The translations under genes were made by a program, and so were the position numbers. Below are positions 40,310 to 50,859 of a DNA stretch of 64,000 nt, piece after piece. A model generated the notes under the pieces. The model had not been told where the DNA came from. It saw only the letters and a list, made by a program, of their open reading frames with translations, and made no database searches. The stretch covers positions 248,001 to 312,000 of the forward strand of contig CAVQBG010000026.1 of the NCBI GenBank assembly GCA_963710625.1, given 5' to 3'. Positions within the stretch are counted from its first letter, which is position 1. Each line of letters opens with the position of its first letter. This DNA is from Sva-07 sp963710625 (lineage in GTDB: Bacteria > Actinomycetota > Acidimicrobiia > Acidimicrobiales > Ilumatobacteraceae).

Positions 40310-41752
40310 TCAGGTGCGGCCGCGGTAGGTGGCGCTGGCGCCGCTCGCGTCCTTGTTGAGGCGCTTGCTGAGATGCAGGCCCTCGAGCACGAACTCGACG
40401 GCCGCGCCCACCGCTGCGGGTGACTCGTCACCGCCGGTGAGCACCGCGACCGGAGCCCGCAGCGCGTCGACCTGCTCGACGAGCCGGGCGAGTTCCTCAC
40501 TCGTGATCCCCTCGCCGGTGTGTGCCACCGCCCCGCCCTCGAACGCATCGATCACCGCACGGGTCTGCTCCGGGGGCACGGTGTCCTTGAACACGGTGAG
40601 CACGGCCCCCTTGATGAGGTTCTCCATGATCGCTCCCTCGCGGCCCTCTTCGAGCGACTCGATCTCGATCTTGCCCATCGAACTCGCTGCAAGCGCATCG
40701 AGGTCGTCGACGCGGGCCACCACGTGCCGCTCCCCGGCCCGCAGGCCGCGCCGCAGTGCGTTCGCCGCGAGCGCCTCGTAGTTGGCGACGCTGAGACGCA
40801 CACTGACGCCTGATCGCTGATTGACGTGGTTGCTCGCCCTGGCGAGGTGGCTGAACGTCGCCACCACATCGGCGAGGTACTCGGGCACGTCGACGCGGAT
40901 CGGACCGGCGGCCGTGGTGATGTCGAGCGGCACCGCTTCCTGGCGCATGATCTCGACCTCGGTGTGGACCTCGAGCGGGTAGTGCGTACGGATCTGGCTA
41001 CCGAAACGATCCTTCAACGGCGTGATGATCCGGCCCCGGTTGGTGTAGTCCTCGGGGTTGGCCGATGCGAGCAGCATCACGTCGAGCGGGAGCCGGATCT
41101 TGTACCCGCGGATCTGGACGTCGCGTTCCTCCAGCACGTTGAGCATGCCCACTTGGATCCGCTCGGCGAGATCGGGGAGTTCGTTGATGGCGAAGATGCC
41201 ACGATTCGTCCGTGGCACGAGTCCGTAGTGCAGCGTCAACTCGTCGGACAGGTACCGGCCCTCGGCCACCTTGATCGGATCGACCTCGCCGATCAGGTCG
41301 GCGATCGACGTGTCGGGCGTGGCGAGCTTCTCACCGAATCGTTCGCTGCGGTGCACCCAGTGGATCGGCGTGTCGTCGCCGAGCTCCGCGATCAGGTCCC
41401 TGGCATGCTTGGACACCGGAGCGTAGGGATCGTCGTTGATCTCGCTGCCCGCGACGATCGGCATCCACTCGTCGAGCAGCCCGGTGAGCGATCGGATCAT
41501 GCGGGTCTTCGCCTGGCCGCGCTCGCCGAGGAAGATCACGTCGTGGCCCGCCAGGAGCGCGTTCTCCAGTTGCGGCATCACGGTGTCCTCGTACCCGGAG
41601 ACGCCGGCGAAGAGCGGCTCGCCTGCGGCCACCTGCTCGATCGCGTGCTCACGCACCTCTTGTTTCACCGGTCTCGACACCCAGCCCGATGCTCGGAGCG
41701 CGCCGAGGGTCGGCGCCAGATCGCTGGGTTGCTGCGGGATCGTGTCAGCCAT
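40310..41752 (-). CDS. MoxR/Mg-chelatase-like AAA+ ATPase
   Basis: A 480-residue AAA+ protein. Walker A is GERGQAKT (76-83), Walker B is GIFAINELPDL with N-E, and VMLLASANPEDYTNRGRIITP is the sensor 1/arginine-finger region. The C-terminal lid includes SVRLSVANYEALAANALRR. ATPases of this type energise VWA partner proteins in metal-chelatase or assembly roles. The VWA gene at 36744-38756 is the likely partner. It is convergent with the GH1-like gene and divergent from the GH2 gene. Confidence 0.9.
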   Translation of the reverse strand: MADTIPQQPSDLAPTLGALRASGWVSRPVKQEVREHAIEQVAAGEPLFAGVSGYEDTVMPQLENALLAGHDVIFLGERGQAKTRMIRSLTGLLDEWMPIVAGSEINDDPYAPVSKHARDLIAELGDDTPIHWVHRSERFGEKLATPDTSIADLIGEVDPIKVAEGRYLSDELTLHYGLVPRTNRGIFAINELPDLAERIQVGMLNVLEERDVQIRGYKIRLPLDVMLLASANPEDYTNRGRIITPLKDRFGSQIRTHYPLEVHTEVEIMRQEAVPLDITTAAGPIRVDVPEYLADVVATFSHLARASNHVNQRSGVSVRLSVANYEALAANALRRGLRAGERHVVARVDDLDALAASSMGKIEIESLEEGREGAIMENLIKGAVLTVFKDTVPPEQTRAVIDAFEGGAVAHTGEGITSEELARLVEQVDALRAPVAVLTGGDESPAAVGAAVEFVLEGLHLSKRLNKDASGASATYRGRT

Positions 41753-41758
41753 GGGCCG

Positions 41759-41764
41759 AACCTA
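41759..41764 (-). promoter_or_regulatory. Putative leaderless -10 of the MoxR-like gene
   Basis: TAGGTT on the minus strand, six bases before the ATG at 41752. Confidence 0.43.
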
Positions 41765-41824
41765 GCGTCCTCGTCGCGTGAGCGCCCCGCGGAGCACTCC
41801 GCCGACCATGCGGCCACGAGTGGG

Positions 41825-41830
41825 TACGAT
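41825..41830 (+). promoter_or_regulatory. Putative leaderless -10 of the GH2 gene
   Basis: TACGAT, seven bases before the ATG at 41838. This favours that ATG over the in-frame start at 41778. Confidence 0.45.
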
Positions 41831-41837
41831 CCCGACG

Positions 41838-43964
41838 ATGGATCTCGACGGCATCTGGTTGGCAGCCGTCGCCGACGACGACGTCCGCCGCAGCGGCATC
41901 GGTCTCGACACCGACGACAGCGCGTGGGAGCCGGTCGAGGTTCCTGGGCACTGGCGCAACACCCCGAAGTTCGCATCGAGCGACGGGCCGTTGATGTACC
42001 GCCACTCGTTCCGGGCGGAACCGCCGACGGAGGGACGTCGTCGCTGGATCACCCTCGACGGCGTCTTCTACCAGGCCGACGTGTGGCTCGACGGTGCCTA
42101 CCTCGGCGATCCGGAGGGCTACTTCTTCCCGCACTCCTTCGACATCACGACCCTGTCGAGGTTCGCCGACGACCATGTCCTGGCCGTCGAGGTCACGTGC
42201 ACCCCCCAGGCCACCACCCACGGTCGACGAAACATCACGGGCGTGTTCCAGCCACCGGAGGGGGTCAATGCGGCACACAACCCGGGCGGGTTGTGGCGCC
42301 CGGTCCGCATGTACGACACCGGAGTGGTGCGAATCGATCGGCTCCGTGTGCTCTGTCGCGATGCCGACGACCGGCGAGCGCATCTCCGCATCGCCGCTCG
42401 GCTCGACACCGATCGCGAGTCGTCGGCGACGATCCGCACCACGATCGACGGCGAGGTGAGCGACGAACGACAGGCGGTGGTCGCATCCGGGAACAACGAA
42501 CTCGAGTGGAACATCGACATCACCGACCCGGCGCTCTGGTGGCCGCGGTCCCTGGGCGACCAACCGCTCGTCGACGTCGAGGTCGAGGTGGTCGTCGACG
42601 GCGAGGTGAGCGACGGTCGCCGACGACGAACCGGGTTGCGACAGGTGCAGTGGGACAACTGGCAGTGCACGGTGAATGGTGAGCGGTTGTTCCTCAAGGG
42701 TGCGAACTACCTCCCCACCGAGGCGCTTCCCGCCGACGCGACGCCCGAACGGGTGCGCAGCGACCTGCTCGCCGCCGTCGATCTCGGTCTCGACGCGCTG
42801 CGGATCCACGGTCACGTCGCCGACCGCGCCGTGTACTCGACCGCCGACGAACTCGGCCTGTTGCTCCTCCAGGACTTCCCGCTGCAGTGGAACCATGCCC
42901 GGTCGGTGCGGACCCAGGCGGTGAGCCAGGCCCGGGCCGCCGTCGACTCGCTCGGCCACCACCCGTCGATCGCGCTGTGGAACGCCCACAACGACCCCAC
43001 CGCGACCGATGTCGCCGTACGCGCTCCCGGCCGGCGAGCGCAGCTCCGTTCGGTCGCCGCGCAGCAGCTGCCCACCTGGAACCGGACCGTGCTCGACCGA
43101 TGGGTGAAGCGGGCGTTCGAGAAGGCCGACAGCACCCGCCACGTCACGGCCCATTCCGGCGTGCTGCCGCATCTTCCGCAGCTCGACGGCACCGACAGCC
43201 ATCTCTGGTTCGGCTGGCGCCACGGCGAGGCCGAGGACCTGGCGAGGTTCGCCTCCCGCGTGCCGCGCATGGTTCGATTCGTCAGCGAGTTCGGCTCCGA
43301 CTCACCGCCCGCGACCGCGTCGTTCATCGACGAGCAGCTCCGGCTCCACGACTGGCCCGCCCTCGACTGGGACCGTCTGGCCCGGGAGTACGGCTACCAG
43401 CGAGAGGGGTTCGAGCGGGCCTTCCCGCCGACCGACTTCGACTCCTACGACGAGTGGCGTGCGACGACGCAGTACTACCAGGCCCATGTCCTGAAGGTGC
43501 AGATCGAGGCGCTGCGCCGCCTCAAGTACCGACCGACCGGCGGGTTCTGCTTCTCGCGCCTCAACGACCCGTGGCCTGCGATCTCCTCGGCGATCCTCGA
43601 CGCCGACCGGACACCGAAGGTTGCCTGCGACGCCGTGCAAGCGGCCTGCGCCCCGGTCGTCGTCGTCGCCGATCCGCTCCCCGACCCGCTCGAACCCGGC
43701 GAGCGCATCGACCTCGACGTACACGTGGTCAGCGACCTCCGCACGCCGATCGACTTCGCCGTCGTCGACGCCGTGGCCACCTGGTCCGGCGGCGAGCAAC
43801 GCTGGCGCTTCGGTGGCCCGGTACCTGCCGACGACGTGGTCGAGGTCGGTCGCATCCGCTTCGATGTTCCCCGCGCCGCCGGAATGGTGCGGCTCGACCT
43901 GACGATGACCGCCGGTGACGTGGTCACGCACAACCACTACGCCGCCACCGTCTCCCCCGGGTGA
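41838..43964 (+). CDS. Glycoside hydrolase family 2 protein (beta-mannosidase-like)
   Basis: A 708-residue protein. A jelly-roll sugar-binding domain comes first (MDLDGIWLAAVADDD, VPGHWRNTPKF, YRHSFRA). Beta-sandwich domains with WWPRSLGDQPLVDVEVEV follow, then the TIM barrel from about residue 270 (LFLKGANYLPTEALPAD). The nucleophile motif FVSEFGSDS matches the SEFG of beta-mannosidases. The acid/base position, normally NE, reads SIALWNAHNDP, with Asp in place of Glu. No signal peptide is present, so it is probably cytosolic. The substrate is not certain; hydrolysis of beta-mannosides is the best family-based guess. Confidence 0.87.
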   Translation: MDLDGIWLAAVADDDVRRSGIGLDTDDSAWEPVEVPGHWRNTPKFASSDGPLMYRHSFRAEPPTEGRRRWITLDGVFYQADVWLDGAYLGDPEGYFFPHSFDITTLSRFADDHVLAVEVTCTPQATTHGRRNITGVFQPPEGVNAAHNPGGLWRPVRMYDTGVVRIDRLRVLCRDADDRRAHLRIAARLDTDRESSATIRTTIDGEVSDERQAVVASGNNELEWNIDITDPALWWPRSLGDQPLVDVEVEVVVDGEVSDGRRRRTGLRQVQWDNWQCTVNGERLFLKGANYLPTEALPADATPERVRSDLLAAVDLGLDALRIHGHVADRAVYSTADELGLLLLQDFPLQWNHARSVRTQAVSQARAAVDSLGHHPSIALWNAHNDPTATDVAVRAPGRRAQLRSVAAQQLPTWNRTVLDRWVKRAFEKADSTRHVTAHSGVLPHLPQLDGTDSHLWFGWRHGEAEDLARFASRVPRMVRFVSEFGSDSPPATASFIDEQLRLHDWPALDWDRLAREYGYQREGFERAFPPTDFDSYDEWRATTQYYQAHVLKVQIEALRRLKYRPTGGFCFSRLNDPWPAISSAILDADRTPKVACDAVQAACAPVVVVADPLPDPLEPGERIDLDVHVVSDLRTPIDFAVVDAVATWSGGEQRWRFGGPVPADDVVEVGRIRFDVPRAAGMVRLDLTMTAGDVVTHNHYAATVSPG

Positions 43965-43972
43965 GACGCAGG

Positions 43973-44003
43973 ATTGCATCAGGGGTCAGACCCAGCGCGC
44001 AAT
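43973..44003. repeat. Dispersed palindrome, GGGTCAGACCC core, copy 1
   Basis: The core GGGTCAGACCC (43983-43993) is enclosed by outer arms ATTGC (43973-43977) and GCAAT (43999-44003). It starts nine bases after the GH2 stop, between convergent genes. A second copy with the same core and outer arms lies at 54747-54776. Confidence 0.8.
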
Positions 44004-44025
44004 CGCCGCGTGATCGCGGCGAACC

Positions 44026-44862
44026 TCACCGACGAGCGGTGACCACCCACGTTCCTGCCGCCATCACGACCATGCCGTCGACGACGTGGGGAGCGAACGC
44101 ATCCGCTGCCGCAGCGATGGCGGCCGCCCTGACCGGCGCGGTGGCGGCCGCCAGCGACGGTGCGATCCCCGGGTTCTGTTCGAGCGCACGCCGCGCGAGC
44201 TCCTCGCGATCGTCGGCGGCGCCCACGACGCATTCGGCCGGACCCGTATCGATGGTCACGGCGTCGAATCCAGCGGCGGCGAGAACCGAGCGGATCCGTT
44301 CCGGATCGGCCAGCGAGAACGGGCCCGGATCGTTCGGATCGGCGGGGAGGACCACGGGGACATGCGCGGCGGCGGCCATCACGGGATCGATGATGAACGG
44401 GTTGTCGATCGGGCCCTGAAAGACGACGAAACCGAGCCGTCCTCCGCGCACGAGCGCCCGATGGACGTTCGTGAAGGCAGCGATCGGATCCGTGAAGAAC
44501 ATGACCCCGAACCGCGAGAACGCGACGTCGTAGCTGTCGGACGGCAGGACACCCGACTGGACGTCGATCGAGGTGAACGCGACGTTGCGTACCCCTGCCG
44601 CGAGCGCACGGTCGCGTGCAGCACCGAGCATGACTTCGGAGAGATCGAACCCGTCGACCTGCGCCGCGACTCCTGCAATGGCGATCGTCGAACCGCCCGC
44701 CCCACAGCCGACGTCCATGACTCGCTCACCGGGGCGGATCGCCAGCCGTTCGAGCACGGCGTGCCCGAACGGTGCGAGCGACTCGTCGAACGCGTCGACG
44801 TGTTCGACCCAGGCCGGACCGACACCGTGGTTCCACATCTCGGACTGGTCGTCCTTGCTCAT
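44026..44862 (-). CDS. Class I SAM-dependent methyltransferase
   Basis: The protein has 278 residues from the ATG at 44862; a GTG at 44871 would add three residues but overlaps the -10 candidate. The N terminus QSEMWNHGVGPAWVEHVDAF is characteristic of a Methyltransf_11/25-type group. Motif I is ERVMDVGCGAGGST, VDGFDLSEVML holds the acidic residue, and SYDVAFSRFGVMFFTDP is motif IV. The Ala-rich C-terminal third (about 225-278) forms the acceptor lobe. It is convergent with the GH2 gene, and no operon partner indicates the substrate. Confidence 0.9.
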   Translation of the reverse strand: MSKDDQSEMWNHGVGPAWVEHVDAFDESLAPFGHAVLERLAIRPGERVMDVGCGAGGSTIAIAGVAAQVDGFDLSEVMLGAARDRALAAGVRNVAFTSIDVQSGVLPSDSYDVAFSRFGVMFFTDPIAAFTNVHRALVRGGRLGFVVFQGPIDNPFIIDPVMAAAAHVPVVLPADPNDPGPFSLADPERIRSVLAAAGFDAVTIDTGPAECVVGAADDREELARRALEQNPGIAPSLAAATAPVRAAAIAAAADAFAPHVVDGMVVMAAGTWVVTARR

Positions 44863-44867
44863 GAGGC

Positions 44868-44873
44868 ACACTA
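44868..44873 (-). promoter_or_regulatory. Putative leaderless -10 of the 44026-44862 methyltransferase
   Basis: TAGTGT on the minus strand with five bases to the ATG at 44862. Confidence 0.38.
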
Positions 44874-44962
44874 CGCCCCACAGCTCGTGCGGGAACGCAG
44901 CGGCCCCACATCGAGTGACATCGAATGACGCGGCCGGATGCAGAATCCGGCCCGCGCCTCGC

Positions 44963-45733
44963 TCAGCGGTCGAGGAGCTTGCGATTCTTGAACTTCGACT
45001 TGAGGTAGTCGACGTTCATGATCGCGATGTTGTCGATCGAGATCTCCTTGGGGCACGCCGCCTGGCACTCGCCGTGGTTCGTGCAGGAGCCGAAGTACTC
45101 GTCCATCTTCGTCACCATCGCCTCGGCGCGCTTGTACCGCTCGGCCTGTCCCTGCGGAAGCAGGTTGAGGTGGGCGAGCTTCGCCGACGTGAACAGGCTC
45201 GCTGCTCCGTTGGGACACGCCGCGACACACGCGCCACACCCGATGCAGGCCGCCGCGTCCATCGCAGCGTCGGCGACCGGCTTGGGGATCGGGATCAGGT
45301 TGGCGTCGGGAGCCCCGCCGGTCGGAGCCGTGATGTAGCCGCCGGCCTCGACGATCCGGTCGAGCGGCGAGCGGTCGACCATCAGGTCCTTGATCACCGG
45401 GAAGGCAGCCGCGCGCCACGGTTCGACGACGATCTCGTCACCGCTGGAGAACGTGCGCATGTGGAGCTGGCACGTGGCGGCGCCCTTCTGCGGGCCGTGG
45501 GCCTGGCCGTCGATCATCAACGAGCAGGTCCCGCAGATGCCCTCGCGGCAGTCGTGGTCGAAGACGATGGCTTCCTTGCCCTCCTCGATCAGGCGCTCAT
45601 TGAGAATGTCGAGCATCTCGAGGAAGGAGGCTTCGTCGCTGATCTCGGGAATCTGATGGCTCTCGAACCGGCCCTGCCCGGTGGGCCCGTCCTGGCGCCA
45701 GATCTTGAGGGTGAGGTTGGTGAGGGTGCTCAC
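44963..45733 (-). CDS. sdhB: Succinate dehydrogenase/fumarate reductase iron-sulfur subunit
   Basis: The protein has 256 residues from the GTG at 45733, overlapping the sdhA stop (GTGA). All clusters are visible: 2Fe-2S with Cys62, Cys67, Cys70 and Cys88 (CREGICGTC); 4Fe-4S with Cys163, Cys166 and Cys169 (CIGCGACVAACP); 3Fe-4S with Cys217, Cys223 and Cys227 (CTNHGECQAACPKEI). It passes electrons from the flavoprotein to the membrane anchor. The C-A-B gene order and sequence style resemble mycobacterial Sdh1 rather than the four-subunit SdhCDAB. Confidence 0.95.
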   Translation of the reverse strand: MSTLTNLTLKIWRQDGPTGQGRFESHQIPEISDEASFLEMLDILNERLIEEGKEAIVFDHDCREGICGTCSLMIDGQAHGPQKGAATCQLHMRTFSSGDEIVVEPWRAAAFPVIKDLMVDRSPLDRIVEAGGYITAPTGGAPDANLIPIPKPVADAAMDAAACIGCGACVAACPNGAASLFTSAKLAHLNLLPQGQAERYKRAEAMVTKMDEYFGSCTNHGECQAACPKEISIDNIAIMNVDYLKSKFKNRKLLDR

Positions 45734-47652
45734 TTGTAACTCCGTGTCTGGAACTTGACGACTTCGTACTCGAGTTGCTCCTTGTGTTCGATCGGGTTGG
45801 CCATGTCGCCACTCCACTCCCAGGCGCTGACGTAGGCGAAGTCGTCGTCGTTGCGAACCGCCTCGCCGTCGTCGGTCTGGTGCTCCGAGCGGAAGTGACC
45901 GCCACAGCTCTCCTCGCGGTTGAGCGCGTCCTTGCACATCAGCATCCCGAGCTCGAAGAAGTCGTCGACGCGGCCTGCCTTCTCGAGCGTCTGGTTCACA
46001 TTGGTGTCCGATCCGGTGACCTTCAGGTCCTTCTTGAACTCCTCGTGGAGCGCCGGGATCTCCGAGATCGCCTTCTCGAGACCAGTGGCGTTGCGGTCCA
46101 TGCCGCAGTAGTCCCAGATGATCTTCCCGAGTTCGCGGTGGAAGTGGTCCGGTGTCTTCGTTCCGCCGATCGACATGTACTGCTTGAAGCGGTCGGTGGC
46201 TTCCTGCTGGATCCTGGCGAACTCCGGATGGCTCGTGTCGGGCACCGGCTTGTTCAGCAGGTCGGCGAGATACGGGGCGATCGTGTACGGCAGCACGAAG
46301 TAGCCGTCGGACAGGCCCTGCATCAGCGCCGACGCGCCGAGGCGGTTGGCGCCGTGGTCGGAGAAGTTCGCTTCGCCGGCGGCGAACAGCCCGGGGATGG
46401 TGGTCTGCAGTTCGTAGTCGACCCAGAGACCGCCCATCGTGTAGTGGCTGGCGGGATAGATGCGCATCGGCACCTGGTACGGGTTCTCGCCGGTGATCCG
46501 CTCGTACATGTCGAACAGGTTCCCGTAGCGCTCACGGATCGTGTCCTCGCCCAACCGTCCGATCGCCTCGGCGAAGTCGAGGTAGACGCCGTTCTTCAGC
46601 GGTCCGACGCCCTGTCCGGCGTCGACCATGCGCTTGGCTGCACGTGACGACACGTCGCGCGGGGCGAGGTTGCCGAAGCTCGGGTAGATGCGCTCGAGGT
46701 AGTAGTCGCGGTCGTCCTCGGGGATCTGGTCGGCCGTGCGGGTCTCGTCGGGGTTCTTCGGGACCCAGATGCGACCATCGTTGCGCAACGACTCCGACAT
46801 CAAGGTCAGCTTGGACTGGAAGTCGTCGGCCTGGGGGATGCACGTGGGATGGATCTGCGTGTAGCAGGGATTGGCGAACGCCGCACCGCGTCGGTGGGCG
46901 CGCCAGGCGCCGGTGACGTTGCACGCCATCGCATTGGTCGACAGGTAGAACACGTTGCCGTAGCCGCCGGTGGCGAGCACGACGGCGTGCGCCGAGTGCG
47001 ACGAGAACTCACCGGTCATCAGGTCGCGGGTGACGATGCCGGCGCACCGCCCGTCGATGTCGACGACGTCGACCATCTCCATGCGGTTCCACAACTTGAC
47101 GTTGCCGAGGCCGATCTGGCGGGCGAGCTGTTGATAGGCGCCGAGCAGCAGCTGCTGACCCGTCTGGCCCCGGGCATAGAACGTGCGGCTGACCTGCGCG
47201 CCGCCGAAGCTGCGGTTGTCGAGCAGGCCGCCGTACTCGCGGGCGAACGGCACGCCCTGGGCGACCATCTGGTCGATGATGTCGACCGACACCTCGGCGA
47301 GGCGGTACACGTTGGCCTCGCGGGCGCGGAAGTCGCCGCCCTTGATCGTGTCGTAGAAGAGCCGGTGGACGCTGTCGCCGTCGCCCTGGTAGTTCTTCGC
47401 GGCGTTGATGCCGCCCTGGGCGGCGATCGAGTGGGCGCGGCGGGGCGAGTCGTGGAACGTGAACGCCTCGACCTGGTAGCCGAGTTCACCGAACGTCGCC
47501 GCCGCCGATGCGCCGGCCAGGCCGGTACCGACGACGATGATCTTGAACTTGCGCTTGTTCGCCGGGTTGACCAGTTTCTGGTTGGCGATGTAGTTCTGCC
47601 ACTTGTCGGCCAGCGGGCCCTCGGGGATCTTGGAGTCGAGGGTGATGGTCAT
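45730..47652 (-). CDS. sdhA: Succinate dehydrogenase/fumarate reductase flavoprotein subunit
   Basis: A 640-residue subunit that oxidises succinate to fumarate at covalently bound FAD. IIVVGTGLAGASAAATFGEL is the FAD Rossmann motif. The flavin-linking histidine lies in SPRRAHSIAAQGGINAAKNY, and the active-site arginine and histidine are in MRIYPASHYTMGGLWVDYEL. ANRLGASALMQGLSDGYF closes the FAD site. The ATG overlaps the sdhC stop and the TGA overlaps the sdhB start, so the three subunits are translated as a coupled set. Confidence 0.96.
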   Translation of the reverse strand: MTITLDSKIPEGPLADKWQNYIANQKLVNPANKRKFKIIVVGTGLAGASAAATFGELGYQVEAFTFHDSPRRAHSIAAQGGINAAKNYQGDGDSVHRLFYDTIKGGDFRAREANVYRLAEVSVDIIDQMVAQGVPFAREYGGLLDNRSFGGAQVSRTFYARGQTGQQLLLGAYQQLARQIGLGNVKLWNRMEMVDVVDIDGRCAGIVTRDLMTGEFSSHSAHAVVLATGGYGNVFYLSTNAMACNVTGAWRAHRRGAAFANPCYTQIHPTCIPQADDFQSKLTLMSESLRNDGRIWVPKNPDETRTADQIPEDDRDYYLERIYPSFGNLAPRDVSSRAAKRMVDAGQGVGPLKNGVYLDFAEAIGRLGEDTIRERYGNLFDMYERITGENPYQVPMRIYPASHYTMGGLWVDYELQTTIPGLFAAGEANFSDHGANRLGASALMQGLSDGYFVLPYTIAPYLADLLNKPVPDTSHPEFARIQQEATDRFKQYMSIGGTKTPDHFHRELGKIIWDYCGMDRNATGLEKAISEIPALHEEFKKDLKVTGSDTNVNQTLEKAGRVDDFFELGMLMCKDALNREESCGGHFRSEHQTDDGEAVRNDDDFAYVSAWEWSGDMANPIEHKEQLEYEVVKFQTRSYK

Positions 47653-48461
47653 TCTGCTGCCTCCTCCAGGCTGACGGTGACGGCGTTCGGGTCGTAGTCG
47701 ATGATCCCGGCCTGCACGGCGATCGGGATCGACACGTTGCCGAGGACGACGACGGTGGCGACCCCGGTGGCCAGGTAGCGACGCCACAGGTTGAATCGCG
47801 GGCTGCTCCATCCCATCGACTGGAACAGCGACCACGTCCCGTGGAACAGGTGGATGCCGAGCGCGATGTTGGCCAGGACGTAGAAGACCGCGACCGGGAG
47901 CCGCGAGAGCGACTGATCGATGTTGAAGTACACCGCGCCGCGCACCCAGTCGGGATCGGTGACGCCCCACGTGAGGTCGGCGAGGTGGAAGGCGAGGAAC
48001 AGCACGACGATGATGCCGGTCCAACGCATCGTGCGGCTGGCGAAGTTCGCGACCTGGTAGTCGCGGGCGGTCTGGTACTTGACCGGCCGGGCCTTGCGGT
48101 TGAGCACGGTGAGCGAGTAGGCGGCATGCACATGGAGCAGCAGGGCGCCGATCAGCACCAGACGGAGCCCCCACAGGAAGTAGGTACGCGGCAGGATCGG
48201 CACCAACAGGTCGCGCAGGAACTCCCCGTACACGTCGATGTCGTAGATCCGCTCGTCACCCTCGGTGACGGGGCCGAGGTACACCTTGAGGTTGCCGATC
48301 ATGTGACCGATCACGAAGAGGATCCCGATGATCCCGGTGATCGCCATCGCGTACTTCTTGCCGACCGCCGTCGAGTAGAGGTCGACGAAGAAGGGCTTCT
48401 TCTTCGACGGCGGCTTGACGGCGGATCCGGAGACCGGGCCGCGGTTCAACGTCTGTGCCAT
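47649..48461 (-). CDS. sdhC: Succinate dehydrogenase cytochrome b-type membrane anchor
   Basis: A 270-residue anchor with five membrane helices (about 34-53, 91-112, 145-163, 192-212 and 235-255). Histidines suited to heme b ligation occur in VIGHMIGN, LLHVHAAYS, FLAFHLADLTW and IHLFHGTWS, consistent with a di-heme type B anchor of Sdh1-like enzymes. The ATG at 48461 is preferred over a longer frame because of the adjacent -10. It is the first gene of sdhCAB and is divergent from hppA. Confidence 0.92.
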   Translation of the reverse strand: MAQTLNRGPVSGSAVKPPSKKKPFFVDLYSTAVGKKYAMAITGIIGILFVIGHMIGNLKVYLGPVTEGDERIYDIDVYGEFLRDLLVPILPRTYFLWGLRLVLIGALLLHVHAAYSLTVLNRKARPVKYQTARDYQVANFASRTMRWTGIIVVLFLAFHLADLTWGVTDPDWVRGAVYFNIDQSLSRLPVAVFYVLANIALGIHLFHGTWSLFQSMGWSSPRFNLWRRYLATGVATVVVLGNVSIPIAVQAGIIDYDPNAVTVSLEEAAE

Positions 48462-48468
48462 TCCGGTG

Positions 48469-48474
48469 AAACTA
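48469..48474 (-). promoter_or_regulatory. Putative leaderless -10 of sdhCAB
   Basis: TAGTTT on the minus strand, seven bases before the ATG at 48461. Confidence 0.45.
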
Positions 48475-48681
48475 CTCCGCGGCGTCGGTCGCGGGCCCAA
48501 TCCTCCCGGACGTCGGGGTGTGTCGTGTCGGTCACAGCGCGGTCGACCAGGGTGCGAGCCCCGCTCGCGACGAGGTCGCAATCCTCCCGGTTGGGACCTA
48601 GCCTGCCCCGCCGACCATCATGGTCCCGATTCGCTCGACCGCGGATCGATCGTCGTATCGCCCTCAGGAGGCAAGAAGCCC

Positions 48682-50793
<2,112 letters not shown>

Positions 50794-50806
50794 TCTCTTC
50801 ATCGTT

Positions 50807-50850
50807 TGCGTCGGATTCTCGGTGGTCCACCCCACCGGAAATCCGACGCA
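50807..50850. terminator. Bidirectional terminator hairpin between hppA and the DUF3097 gene
   Basis: Outer arms TGCGTCGGATT (50807-50817) and AATCCGACGCA (50840-50850) are perfect over 11 bases. Inner arms GGTGG (50821-50825) and CCACC (50832-50836) extend the stem. It fills the 66-base gap between convergent genes. Confidence 0.75.
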
Positions 50851-50859
50851 GACGTCGAA

